A stretch of DNA of 64,000 bases from Neoarius graeffei (lineage: Eukaryota > Chordata > Actinopteri > Siluriformes > Ariidae): assembly GCF_027579695.1 (NCBI RefSeq), contig NC_083587.1:38311732-38375731 (forward strand), written 5' to 3'. Below the pieces are notes generated by a model, which saw only the letters and a list, made by a program, of their open reading frames with translations, did not search any database and was not told the DNA's origin. The number at the start of each line of letters is the position of its first letter. The first letter of the stretch is position 1. Below are positions 31,658 to 43,143 of the stretch, one piece after another. The position numbers and the translations under genes are program-made.

Positions 31658-34439
31658 GAACGGACTAAAGTCAATGAGTTTTCCAATCAGTTGTCAGACT
31701 GTTGCAAAGAAGTTGCATCATAAAAATTAAGACTGCATCCAGTTGTTAACAGTTTCTCGATTTTTGTATTTGCTTAATAGCAAATTCATATCTATTTTTG
31801 TGACAATACCTTTGTTATTGTTCTAGAAAGTAACATTCTGTAATTCACAGAAAGTTAAAGGTCTTTGTTTTGTAAAAGCAGTTTTTTACATTCTTTGTAA
31901 ATATTTTGTAGACCTTAAGATTCTTCCACCTATTTTTATAATTGGGTGAGTTAGATCCAATTCCAAAGTTCTGTTGGATTCTGTTTTGTAAAAACTCTCT
32001 AAAGACAAGTTTTTTTTTTTTTTTTACAATACTAAATCACAAAGCACCTTACAGATGATAGGAAGCTGCTCCCCAAATTCAAATTTGTCTTGGCAAAATA
32101 CAGTAACAAGATCATTGAACAGTCTTATAAGATATAACATAAATACACATTTTACCTGGTTTTTTTTTGTTTCTTTCTTTAATCAAGATGTAGCAAAAAT
32201 GTTTCTGTGACTTACCATCTTGACTTCTATCATCTGAATAAAATAGGGGCATATAGGGCAGAGAATTTTTCCAATAGCTCGAACATAACATTGGTCTCCT
32301 TGGTTTAGCAAACGCCTTGTACAGCTATTGGGCACATGCATGCATATATGCATAAATACTGTAGGCACTGCACACCAATTATTAATTTAGTCTTATGAAA
32401 TTGACTGTCGTCGAATCCCACACCTTATTGAGAGGGTGATAGTAAAAATGTTAAATTCAGAGATTGATTGGATATGACAGAAGAAAAAAAAGATATTTTG
32501 GTTAATCACATCTGATAAATCAAGGCAGTGTTTAATAATACTGGAGCTGAATGTTTTTGTAAATGTACACCCAAAATAGAAGTTGATTGTAGTGTGATTT
32601 AATAATTGCCAAAAAATGTCTAAATAGGTTTGAAAGTTGTTTCTCATCTTATTGTTTCTGATAAAGTCAAAATGGTTGAAAAAAAAATTACATCTGTTTA
32701 GCGGGTGTATTTGCTTCATGTTTTATGTTCAGAAATGACAAATGAACACCGCATTGAAAATACATTTTTCAAAGGCATGCAAGTGTAAGGTTTTTTTTTA
32801 TTATTATAGATACTCTTTATATGTGGCTTCTTCGTGTTTTAAAGTTGCATTTAAGTGGTAAATGTTTGTGGAAATTTAATGTTTATAGATATTATTTGAA
32901 AATATAATTATTACTAAAAAGAAAAATATTTAAAGCAAATTTAAATTCAGTTTTACATAAAATGTTAATAAAATTTTTATACTGGCATTTTAACAGTTTT
33001 AATCTGTTATTCAAAAGTATTTCTTCAGTAAGACTAAATTAAATTTCATGGACAACAAACAAACTATTTGTAAATCTTACTGGAAGAAAGTGTAAAATAA
33101 TAGCATTATTAGGATAATTCATCAGAAAAAAGTTTGTTAAATTTACTTGGTAAAACTGTTTTATTACAAAAAAAATAACCCTTTTAAAAATCACACTTAA
33201 AATTTGTACAAAATTATGGGACAATCTGTTTATTTTACAGTTTAACACTGTTGTAATTACTGTTTGGTCAGTAAAACTGTTTACATGTTCACTGTATTTT
33301 ATACTGAATTATTCTGGCAACCACAGCTGCCAGTTTTTTTTTTTGTAAAAACAATAGATTTTTTTTTTTACAGTGAAGTATATTGACCCTCTGTATATTA
33401 ATATAGCACATCTGTATATTGCCCTTATGTATTAATGCCAATTATTTATTCCCACCTCTTTATAACTGCTCTTAACTGCACATACTGTTTATACTGTAGC
33501 CTATTTACCGCACTTGCTGCTCATTGCACTTCTGATTAGATGCTAAACTGTATTTTGTTTCCTTGTATTTATACATGTGTAATGACAAAGTTGAATCTAA
33601 TCCAATATTAATATGCACGTTGAATACATGGACATATACTGTATGTATTATTTTTACATACTCCCTTACATTTTTTTAAATATTGAGGGAACAAAAGATG
33701 TGTTCTAACAAGGAAATGCAACATGATATTTTTGGTTTGATTCTTCCTAGAGACCTAAAAGTTCCTGTGAATTTTATGCATCTTGTCAATAGAGAAACAG
33801 TCCATTGTGTTGTAAGGTATTGCATCATCTATCAGATGACGGCTGGAATACAGGCATGCATGCTACTCAAGCACGTACACAACCAACTATGGATTCTGTT
33901 CATATGAGTGAATATGTGAATGAATAAGTTAGTGAGAGAGAGAGAGGATAAGTGAGTGAGTGAATGATACATAACATCTCTGTTGGTCAAGATGGAGAAT
34001 GCAGATGATCAAAAGCACATAATGTTTTATTTACCAACATAGGCCTAATCTTGACATATCAAAATGAGTTGCAGAAAATAATAAATCCATATTTCATATC
34101 CTGATACACTCTTTGTCAGCATTATGCAGGTCCATCGCAACAGGGGCCGGCAAACCAGGCCTGTCCAAACCAGGCCCCAAGCTGAAGGGGACCACCGGGG
34201 TATGCAAAGTACACTGAAATGGCCCTGATTATATGCATGACTAATATAAGTTGGTTATGAAAATCAGTTGCAAACTTAATTTGGAACTTGGAATTAAGCA
34301 CAGGCTCCAGCTTGCCTGTGACCCTGTAGAACAGGATAAAGCGGTTAGAGATAATAAGATGAGATGAGATGAGATGAGATGAAAAAAGCTTTGAAAAAAA
34401 GATTTTTTAGCTTTATCTTGCTCCATTTGGCTGAAATGT

Positions 34440-34814
34440 CATCTCTCTCTCATTATCTCTAGCCACTTTATCCTGTTCTACAGAGTCGCAGGCAAGCTGG
34501 AGCCCATCCCAGCTGACTACGGGCGAAAGGCAGGGTACACCCTGGACAAGTCGCCAGGTCATCACAGGGCTGACACATAGACACAGACAACCATTCACAC
34601 TCACATTCACACCTACAGTCAATTTAGAGTCACCAGTTAACCTAACCTGCATGTCTTTGGACTGTGGGGGAACAGGAGCACCCGGAGGAAACCCACGCGG
34701 ACACGGGGAGAACATGCAAACTCCACACAGAAAGGCCCTCGTCGGCCACGGGGCTCGAACCTGGGCCTTCTTGCTGTGAGGCGACAGCGCTAACCACTAC
34801 ACCACTGTGCAGCC
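34440..34814 (-). mobile_element. V-type SINE
   Basis: tRNA-derived head on the right (A-box-like GTGTAGTGGTTAGC with minor changes, B box GGTTCGAGCCC), a conserved central block (TGCATGTTCTCCCCGTGTCC on the minus strand) and a tail ending toward CATCTC repeats. Target duplication TGGCTGAAATGT flanks it at 34428-34439 and 34815-34826. Confidence 0.92.
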
Positions 34815-35016
34815 TGGCTGAAATGTGACATATCAAAAAGATTTTTTTTCAAAGCCCCCCCTTCTGAATGGTCAATTTATGGCAATAAATCTGACTTTGG
34901 CATAGATTTCTTGTGTTTTAGTGTAATATTCTACACTGAAATTCTACAAAACACTTTTATGGAAAAGGAGTATGACTCCGTGTGATGTCAGTAAAACATT
35001 TTACTGTAATAGCAAA

Positions 35017-35411
35017 TTACATTCGATATTGCAGTTGTTTGACTAGTGAGTGATAGCCAGGGCCAATTACATCTTGTAGAGATTTTGGATATTTTGCCAC
35101 CATCTTCTTTGCAACTTCTGTAGAACTCCTTTTACCTAAGCAAGAACTTTTTCGCATCATTTCAGACACCACAATCCTGACCATCTCCCTCCTCATTTTT
35201 GGACTTGGCCGTTTTCCTCTCTCTAATGACTGCATCAGTTCCTCTGAGAACTTTTCCCATGGTATCTCAAAGGTATCCACCCAGTCTGCTTCAGAAGTCT
35301 GGTTGCTGCTGGAGGAGTTTGATGACACACTTTGCGGGGACAAAGACTGCAGTGACGCAGGAGTATCTGGCGAAGTATTACTTGAGGACCTGCTGGTTTC
35401 AGGAGTCTGGC
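35017..35411 (-). pseudogene. Exon of unrecognised multicopy fish gene family (Ser-rich plus basic region)
   Basis: An AG acceptor on the minus strand at about 35412 opens an exon with a Ser/Thr-rich start, an EADWVDTFEIPWEKFSEEL segment, KRPSPKMRREMVRIVVSEMM and a C-terminal AKKMVAKYPKSLQDVIG. The segment resembles uncharacterised teleost proteins often annotated as SAM-domain-like. It ends at a possible GTAATT donor near 35016. Intact itself, but the neighbouring exon at 36 kb is broken and in the wrong order. Confidence 0.5.
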
Positions 35412-35537
35412 CTTCAAAAGCACACAAAAAACAAACACATACAAGTTATCAGAACTGAATATGAATATCATGTTTGCAACTGATCATTTAAATGTTGCTT
35501 TTGACACTGAGTGTTTCTAGTAATACATTTCACTTAC

Positions 35538-35745
35538 ATCTGAATTTCCAAGCAGCAAGTGCTTTTCTGGCTTGAACTGGTCTTAATGCTGACAGCAAGT
35601 CTTCCTCAACAATGAACTGGAAGTCATCATATGTTTCCACTCCAATCGACTGTAATGTCTCCTCAAGAATGTCTTTTGAAGCCTCTGGAAGGTCAGGCAA
35701 CACCTCATTGATGGCGCTGCTTAGAAATGTTTGCTCAGCTATTTC
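35538..35745 (-). pseudogene. SAM-like exon of the same family
   Basis: Acceptor TTTTATTCCAG at 35746 and donor GTAAGT at 35537-35532 bound an exon encoding EQTFLSSAINEVLPDLPEA, then LQSIGVETYDDFQFIVEEDL and RPVQARKALAAWKFR, which reads like a helical SAM-type domain. It is followed in order by the exon at 35411. Confidence 0.5.
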
Positions 35746-35999
35746 TGGAATAAAATCAGTTAGACAAGTTTTTTTGTGAAAAGAAGACAACTGTAATTTA
35801 ACACGTAGTTAACTATGTACAGATTAAAGAGACTTTTACTTAGTGTCAAAGATAATCTCATGCCTGATTCACACTTTTTATTTATGTACATCCTTAAGTT
35901 TTTAATCGAACTTTTCTCTCCCTGTTTTATTTGTTTGTTTGTTTACATCCACATATCACACATATTTGTTTTAAGTGGGATTTCCATTATGGTATACAA

Positions 36000-36430
36000 A
36001 GACAATTCTATTTTGAAAACACACTGTGTTTCAGAGGAATAACTTGTTGTCCATTTACCTGATAAGAGGTCAAAGGCTAAAAGCCGACCAAGTCATTTAC
36101 AAGTCATGTTAAGACACAATGTGCTTGAACTCTGTTTTGTCACTGAATACAGATTGTATTCAGAATGATAGACAGCTGTTTGTAGATCCATAACAAAATA
36201 CACAGCAGTTTCATTTTGAATCAGAATTAAAACCAGTTCTCCAAACTCCATATACTCATCATATTTTGATATCAGGAAACGCCCCTTTTTATACAATGTT
36301 CCCTTATATTGTATCTCTGTGGAAACACTTGTGTCTTTTTCTGAAAATCCCAGGTCTTTTACTGCATGTTTTATTACATCACTGTGGAGGCTGAAGTAAA
36401 AAACACAACTGTCCTTGACCAGCAGCAGCT
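36000..36430 (-). pseudogene. Broken C-terminal exon of the same type of family
   Basis: Reading down from about 36420: an EKDTSVSTEIQYKGTLYKKG segment, RFLISKYDEYMEFGELVLIL, then a frame change and a stop before PLTSYQVNGQQVIPLKHSV and a final TAG near 36000. The shift and the stop mark it as dead. It lies upstream of the two exons above, so these are probably remnants of separate copies. Confidence 0.45.
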
Positions 36431-36433
36431 GAT

Positions 36434-36866
36434 TGCAACATGGGAAGAAACAGCTTCATGATGAGGCCACACCAATTTAATTAGCTGGTTCTTGGATTTT
36501 TTCAGAAAAAATATGAAGCGAGCGGGCGAAATAAAAAAAAATAATAATAATGCTCTGATGGTAAAATTAGCGGTGGAAAAAGACCAAACAATACAGGCAA
36601 ACCAGTAAACAGGCTAAATAAATGATTGAATTACAGTCAATTGAACATCTACAATGCACAGAAAAAAAGATTTGACCAAGAGTAGGCTACTTCACAAGTC
36701 TTTAACGAAAGTAAAGGGGGCGATTTGATTGGTTTTCGACATCACGTGATCTCACGTCACGTGACCTTTTCTGTTGGCGGGAGTTTTATTTCGATTTTTT
36801 TTTTTCATTTTGCATTTTCTTCAAGTGGCGATTCCGAGAACCAACTAATCGAATTGGTGTGGCCTG
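36434..36866. repeat. Dispersed repeat, copy 2, with inverted ends
   Basis: Matches 25825-26085. GGCCACACCAATTTAATTAG near its left side is mirrored by AATCGAATTGGTGTGGCC near 36865, with TGA on both outer sides. It shows the uninterrupted target site of Gypsy-2. Non-coding. Confidence 0.75.
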
Positions 36867-37024
36867 AATTGTAGTCAAAGCTAAACTTAAATAAAATAAA
36901 TGAAATAAATGTAATGACCGCTTACAAACAAAGTACTGTAAGTACTGTGGCCTGATGTTTTACATGAATTAACACATTTTTATCTTACAGGAACTTGTTT
37001 CATATACATGTCTTTATTTCTCAG

Positions 37025-37125
37025 GAATGCCTAAGTCTTTTCAGACAGTGCGTGACCTCATCAAGTTCATTACCATGGTGATCTTCACGGCATCTGCCCA
37101 ACATGCTGCTGTCAACAATGGACAG
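37025..37125 (+). CDS. Lipoxygenase catalytic-domain exon
   Basis: Acceptor TTTATTTCTCAG at 37024 and donor GTAATA at 37126 bound a 101-bp exon encoding [20 protein letters not shown] then [13 protein letters not shown]. The QHAAVN segment holds the third iron-ligand His and the Asn position of animal lipoxygenases, which oxygenate polyunsaturated fatty acids. The exon is intact. It lies on the same strand as the PLAT-like exon at 12351, but no other lipoxygenase exon was found, and the intron after it is broken up by palindromes that copy the exon's end. Confidence 0.85.
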
Positions 37126-38696
37126 GTAATATTTTAAACTATCTGTGAGTCAATCAATTTGCCCCATGTTTTGAAAGAATGCTTAAAAAAAGAAAACCAT
37201 GCCGCCACTTGTTTATTGAAGGTAGGCTACAAAGACGGTCTCAGTGAAGTTAGTGTGAGTTGAAATCGCGTGTTTGGGTTGCAGGTAATGTGCTGTGCTG
37301 TTTGAAGACACACCGCATACCTGTGGTGTTCTGTTGCAAAATTATTTCATGCATTATTTAATGCCTCATAGGTAGCCGGCCAGGCCTTCCTACACACTTC
37401 CGCTTGACTATCATCTCCCTACAGTGCTAATCTGGATTTGATCCCATTGAGCTCGTTGTCTCAGGAGGCATTTTAACTTGACCATTCAGCCTCATAGGTA
37501 GCTATGTCTTCAAACAGCACAGCACATTACCTGCAACCCAAACACGCGATTTCAACTCACACTAACTTCACTGAGACCGTCTTTGTAGCCTACCTTCAAT
37601 AAACAAGTGGCGGCATGGTTTTCTTTTTTCTTTTTTTTGGTTTTCTTTTTTAACTCCTCCCTCTGTTCGCTGAATGGTCAAGTTAAAATGCCTCCTGAGA
37701 CAACGAGCTCAATGGGATCAAATCCAGATTAGCAACTCCTCCCTCTGTTCGCTGAATGGTCAAGTTAAAATGCCTCCTGAGACAACGAGCTCAGTGGGAT
37801 CAAATCCAGATTAGCACTGTAGGGAGATGATAGTCAAGCGGAAGTGTGTCAAGTTAAATGGTCAAGTTAAAATGCCTCCTGAGACAACGAGCTCAATGGG
37901 ATCAAATCCAGATTAGCACTGTAGGGAGATGATAGTCAAGCGGAAGTGTGTAGGAAGGCCTGGCCGGCTACCTATGAGGCATTAAATAATGCATGAAATA
38001 ATTTTGCAACAGAACACCACAGGTATGCGGTGTGTCTTCAAACAGCACAGCACATTACCTGCAACCCAAACACGCGATTTCAACTCACACTAACTTCACT
38101 GAGACCGTCTTTGTAGCCTACCTTCAATAAACAAGTGGCGGCATGGTTTTCTTTTTTTAAGCATTCTTTCAAAACATGGGGCAAATTGATTGACTCACAG
38201 ATAGTTTAAAATATTACCTGTCCATTGTTGACAGCAGCATGTTGGGCAGATGCCGTGAAGATCACCATGGTAATGAACTTGATGAGGTCACGCATCAACA
38301 ATGGACAGGTAATATTTTAAACTATCTGTGAGTCAATCAATTTGCCCCATGTTTTGAAAGAATGCTTAAAAAAAGAAAACCATGCCGCCACTTGTTTATT
38401 GAAGGTAGGCTACAAAGACGGTCTCAATGAAGTTAGTGTGAGTTGAAATCGCGTGTTTGGGTTGCAGGTAATGTGCTGTGCTGTTTGAAGACACACCGCA
38501 TACCTGTGTTGTTCTGTTGCAAAATTATTTCATGCATTATTTAATGCCTCATAGGTAGCCGGCCAGGCCTTCCTACACACTTCCGCTTGACTATCATCTC
38601 CCTACAGTCCTAATCTGGATTTGATACCATTGAGCTCGTTGTCTCAGGAGGCATTTTAACTTGACCATTCAGCGAACAGAGGGAGGAGTTGTAAAT
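37064..38696. repeat. Palindrome cluster copying lipoxygenase exon and intron
   Basis: The segment from the exon (GCGTGACCTCATCAAG, 37064) to about 37487 is followed by inverted pieces (37497-37640, 37651-37735, 37733-37850, 37857-38293) and then a direct copy (38294-38696). The inverted piece ends in the exon sequence at 38293. Two or three inner pieces are tandem partial repeats of TCAAGTTAAAATGCCTCCTG. The pattern suggests template switching or foldback. Confidence 0.9.
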
Positions 38697-39874
38697 GCAG
38701 AGCAGGAATGCTATCAGTTAAGGCAGGCTATCAGTCAAAGGCTGATCCAATCTTTTTAAACATAAACACCTCCAGCAAGCAATCGTTTCTCAATACCTGA
38801 ATGTCCAGACCCTCTGTACGAAACAAAGTGTATTACGAGGAGCTGGTCTATTACCAGGTTACCTCATAGGCAACAGCCGTGTTTGTGCTGCAAGTTATTT
38901 TTAACATAATGTATTTTTTACTCACGTGTGTTGGCATGTTGTTGCAAGATCTGTAAAATTCAAACTATAGGCTACAATGTTGAGGTGAGATGGTAATTCC
39001 TTTGAACGGTAAGAGGTGTGTTTGACACATGATGAGCTACTGAGCACAGGAGTCGTCGATGGCTGGCACACTGATGCACTGCACTGGGAGAATGTATGTG
39101 AGAGGGGGAGTGGCTGCAGCAGATAGAGCGGCAGAAGGCAGAAGTGCTTCTTTTACAGTTTTTTTTCTGAATACTTAAACACTAACAGTGATTCTTTTGG
39201 TATGATTTCTGAAACGATTAACACTTTTAGCCAATCTATTAACAAAGTTTGCCAAACTAAAAGCCCAATCAGCTCTTTACACTCAATTTGAAATTTTGTA
39301 ACTCAACTTTTGCTAAACTGTAAAACACAACACACTGCACAGCACACTTATTGCAGAACTGTAAACACAACTCACTGCATAAGACTCATTTTGCAATTTT
39401 ATAGCACACTTACAAAAAATATTCACGTCTGTCTCTTCTACTCAGACTATTCTGAGAATTACCTTCCTACACTGACACATGCCAAAGCACTTTTTGATAA
39501 TTACTTCATTCAACATTCAGACCTTTAGTACTGCAAAAAAAGACAGGTAAGGATTTGTCTGGATTACAATTTTGGACAATATTGGACGGAGAGTGAAAGA
39601 GGTATAAGAATTAGAGAAGTGGAAGAGGTGAAGAAATAAGGTAGAAAAGGACAAGAACCATTAAGTGAAAAAGTGTAGAAAAGGTTGAGATCAAATATCA
39701 AAATCTCTGCGAAAATAGTAAAAAAAAATACTAAGCTGCATGTATTACAAAGTTGTAAGATACTGAAAACTGACATGCACTGCACACAGAGTAAGCAAAA
39801 GCCAAATGTGTTTTCCATTCTTACTGTCAGTGTGCAGTTGGTGCTTTGTGTGCTTAATAATGTTATGGGTTGTG
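38697..39874. other. No gene recognised
   Basis: Unique A/T-rich DNA between the palindrome cluster and the next duplicated unit. Runs of AACACTA/TGTAAAAC motifs near 39120-39420 may be an old DNA element, but no termini were confirmed. Confidence 0.4.
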
Positions 39875-41094
39875 TGTTAATATAGCACATCTGTATATTG
39901 CCCTTAATGCCAATTATTTATTCCCACCTCTTTATAACTGCTCTTGACTGCACATACTGTTTATACTGTAGCCTATTTACCGCACTTGCTGCTCATTGCA
40001 CTTCTGATTAGATGCTAAACTGTATTTTGTTACCTTGTATTTATACATGTGTAATAACAATAAAGTTGAATCTAATCCAATATTAATATGCACGTTGAAT
40101 ACATGGACATATACTGTATGTATTATTTTTACATACTCCCTTACATTTTTTTAAATATTGAGGGAACAAAAGATGTGTTCTAACAAGGAAATGCAACATG
40201 ATATTTTTGGTTTGATTCTTCCTAGAGACCTAAAAGTTCCTGTGAATTTTATGCATCTTGTCAATAGAGAAACAGTCCATTGTGTTGTAAGGTATTGCAT
40301 CATCTATCAGATGACGGCTGGAATACAGGCATGCGTGCTACTCAAGCACGTACGCAACCGACTATGGATTCTGTTCATATGAGTGAATATGTGAATGAAT
40401 AAGTTAGTGAGAGAGAGAGGATAAGTGAGTGAGTGAATGATACGTAACATCTCTGTTGGTCAAGATGGAGAATGCAGATGATCAAAAGCACATAATGTTT
40501 TATTTACCAACATAGGCCTAATCTTGACATATCAAAATGAGTTGCAGAAAATAATAAATCCATATTTCATATCCTGATACACTCTTTATCAGCATTATGC
40601 AGGTCCATCGCAACAAGGGCCGGCAAACCAGGCCTGGCCAAACCAGGCCCCAAGCTGAAGGGGACCACCGGGGTATGCAAAGTACATTGAAATGGCCCTG
40701 ATTATATGCATGACTAATATAAATTGGTTATGAAAATCAGTTGCAGACTGAATTTGGAACTTGGAATTAAGCACAGGCTCCAGCTTGCCTGCGACCCTGT
40801 AGAACAGGATAAAGCGGTTAGAGATAATGAGATGAGATGAGATGAGATGAGATGAGATGAAAAAAGCTTTGAAAAAATGATTTTTTAGCTTTATCTTGCT
40901 CCATTTGGCTGAAATGTGACATATCAAAAAGATTTTTTTTTCAAAGTCCCCCCTTCTGAATGGTCAATTTATGGTAATAAATCTGACTTTGGCATATATT
41001 TCTTGTGTTTTAGTGTAATATTCTACACTGAAATTCTACAAAACACTTTTATGGAAAAGGAGTATGACTCCATGTGATGTCAGTAAAACACTTT
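39875..41094 (+). repeat. Duplicated unit, copy 2 (3' part only)
   Basis: Corresponds to 33395-35000 of copy 1 (without its SINE) and 43380-44616 of copy 3. It joins copy 3 head to tail at 41094/41095. Confidence 0.92.
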
Positions 41095-41155
41095 AGTTTG
41101 TGGCTTCGTGAAGCAAATGTTGATGTAGTTTTCTGTTTGTCTTCTTTATCTTAAG

Positions 41156-41285
41156 GTGTTTCTTCTCAATCAACCCAGAGAAGGGCAGTAAGTTGGAAGA
41201 AACCCGCAAACCCAGACTGCATGTGAACCCCCGTGTCCTCACCTTGATCCAGGAACTTTCAGATCATGAGTGGCATGATGTCTGA
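41156..41285 (+). CDS. Terminal coding exon of unrecognised gene, copy 3
   Basis: Same acceptor, length and stop as the exon at 31528. The differences are TTT/TTC, ACT/ACC and TCG/TCA, each a synonymous third-position change, while flanking non-coding DNA differs freely. This favours a real protein-coding exon in both copies or in their recent ancestor. Confidence 0.6.
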
Positions 41286-42769
41286 GAACGGACTCAAGTC
41301 AATGAGTTTTCCAACCAGTTGTCAGACTGTTGCAAAGAAGTCGCATCATAAAAATTAAGACTGCATCCAGTTGTTAACAGTTTCTCGATTTTTGTATTTG
41401 CTTAATAGCAAATTCATATCTATTTTTGTGACAATGCCTTTGTTATTGTTCTAGAAAGTAACATTCTGTAATTCACAGAAAGTTAAAGGTCTTTGTTTTG
41501 TAAAAGCAGTTTTTTGCATTCTTTGTAAATATTTTGTAGACCTTAAGATTCTTCCATCTATTTTTATAATTGGGTGAGTTAGATCCAATTCCAAAGTTCT
41601 GTTGGATTCTGTTTTGTAAAAAATCTCTAGAGACAACTTTTTTTTTTCACAATACTAAATCACAAAGCACCTTACAGATGATAGGAAGCTGCTCCCCAAA
41701 TTCAAATTTGTCTTGGCAAAATACAGTAACAAATCATTGAACAGTCTTATAAGATATAACATAAATACACATTTTACCTGTTTTTTTTTGTTTCTTTCTT
41801 TAATCAAGAAATGTTTCTGTGACTTACCATCTTGACTTCCATCTGAATAAAATAGGGCAGAGAATTTTTCCAATAGCTCGAACATAACATTGGTCTCCTT
41901 GGTTCAGCAAACGCCTTGTACAGCTATTGGGCACATGCATGGATATATGCATAAATACTGTAGGCACTGCACACTAATTATTAATTTAGTCTTAAGAAAT
42001 TGACTCTGTCGTCAAAACCCACACCTTATTGAGAGGGTGATAGTAAAAATGTTAAATTCAGAGATTGATTGGAATATTATGACAGAAGAAAAAAAAGATA
42101 TTTTGGTTAATCACATCTGATAAATCAAGGCAGTGTTTAATAATACTGGAGCTGAATGTTTTTGTAAATGTACACCCAAAATAGAAGTTGATTGTAGTGT
42201 GATTTAATAATTGCCAAAAAATGTCTAAATAGGTTTGAAAGTTGTTTCTCATCTTACTGTTTCTGATAAAGTCAAAATGGTTGAAAAAAAAATTACATCT
42301 GTTTAGCGGGTGTATTTGCTTCATGTTTTATGTTCAGAAATGACAAATGAACATTGCATTGAAAATAAATTTTTCGAAGGCATGCAATTGTAAGTTTTTT
42401 TATTATTATTATAGATACTCTTTATATGTGGCTTCCTTGTATTTTAAAGTTGCATTTAAGTGGTAAATGTTTGTTGAAATTTGATGTTTATAGATATTAT
42501 TTGAAAATATAATTATTAATAAAAAGAAAAACATTTAAAGCAAATTTAAATTCAGTTTTACAGAAAATATTAATAAAATTTTTATACTGGCATTTTAACA
42601 GTTTTAATCTGTTATTCAAAAGTATTTCTTCAGTAAGACTAAATTAAATTTCATGGACAACAAACAAAAACTATTTGTAAATCTTACTGGAAGAAAGTGT
42701 AAAATAACAGCATTATTAGGATAATTCATCGGAAAAAGTTTGTTAAATTTATTTGGTAAAACTGTTTTA

Positions 42770-43143
42770 GGGCAGCATGGTGGTGTAGTGGTTAGCGCTG
42801 TCGCCTCACAGCAAGAAGGTCCGGGTTCGAGCCCCGTGGCCGGCGAGGGCCTTTCTGTGTGGAGTTTACATGTTCTCCCCGTGTCTGCGTGGGTTTCCTC
42901 CGGGTGCTCCGGTTTCCCCCACAGTCCAAAGACATGCAGGTTAGGTTAACTGGTGACTCTAAATTGACCGTAGGTGTGAATGGTTGTCTGTGTCTACCGT
43001 ATGTGTCAGCCCTGTGATGACCTGGCGACTTGTCCAGGGTGTACCCCGCCTTTCGCCCGTAGTCAGCTGGGATAGGCTCCAGCTTGCCTGCGACCCTGTA
43101 GAAGGATAAAGCGGCTAGAGATGAGATACTGAGATTAGATGGG
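42770..43143 (+). mobile_element. V-type SINE
   Basis: Starts GGGCAGCATGGTGGTGTAG with A box and B box (GGTTCGAGCCC), contains the conserved central block, and ends in GAGATGAGATAC-like repeats. Target duplication AAAACTGTTTTA at 42758-42769 and 43144-43155. Confidence 0.93.

Larger units (their letters stand above)
31467..35013 (+). repeat. 3.5-kb duplicated unit, copy 1
   Basis: From AGTTTGTGGCTTCGTG to about TTTACTGTAATAGCAAA, matched closely by 41095-44616. Carries a terminal coding exon near its start and a long A/T-rich 3' part. A V-type SINE (34440-34814) was inserted after duplication, as it is absent from the other copies. Confidence 0.92.

Noticed and set aside
33683-33907. 74-residue frame repeated at 40158 and 43602
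   Set aside because: Differences between copies include several amino-acid changes, the start differs, and it lies in the A/T-rich 3' part of the unit; no coding constraint is evident.
35815-36042. Plus-strand 75-codon frame
   Set aside because: Antisense to the broken exon remnants and A/T-rich; no domain seen.
39564-39890. 108-codon minus-strand frame
   Set aside because: Hydrophobic and Phe-rich by composition only; no family match recognised.
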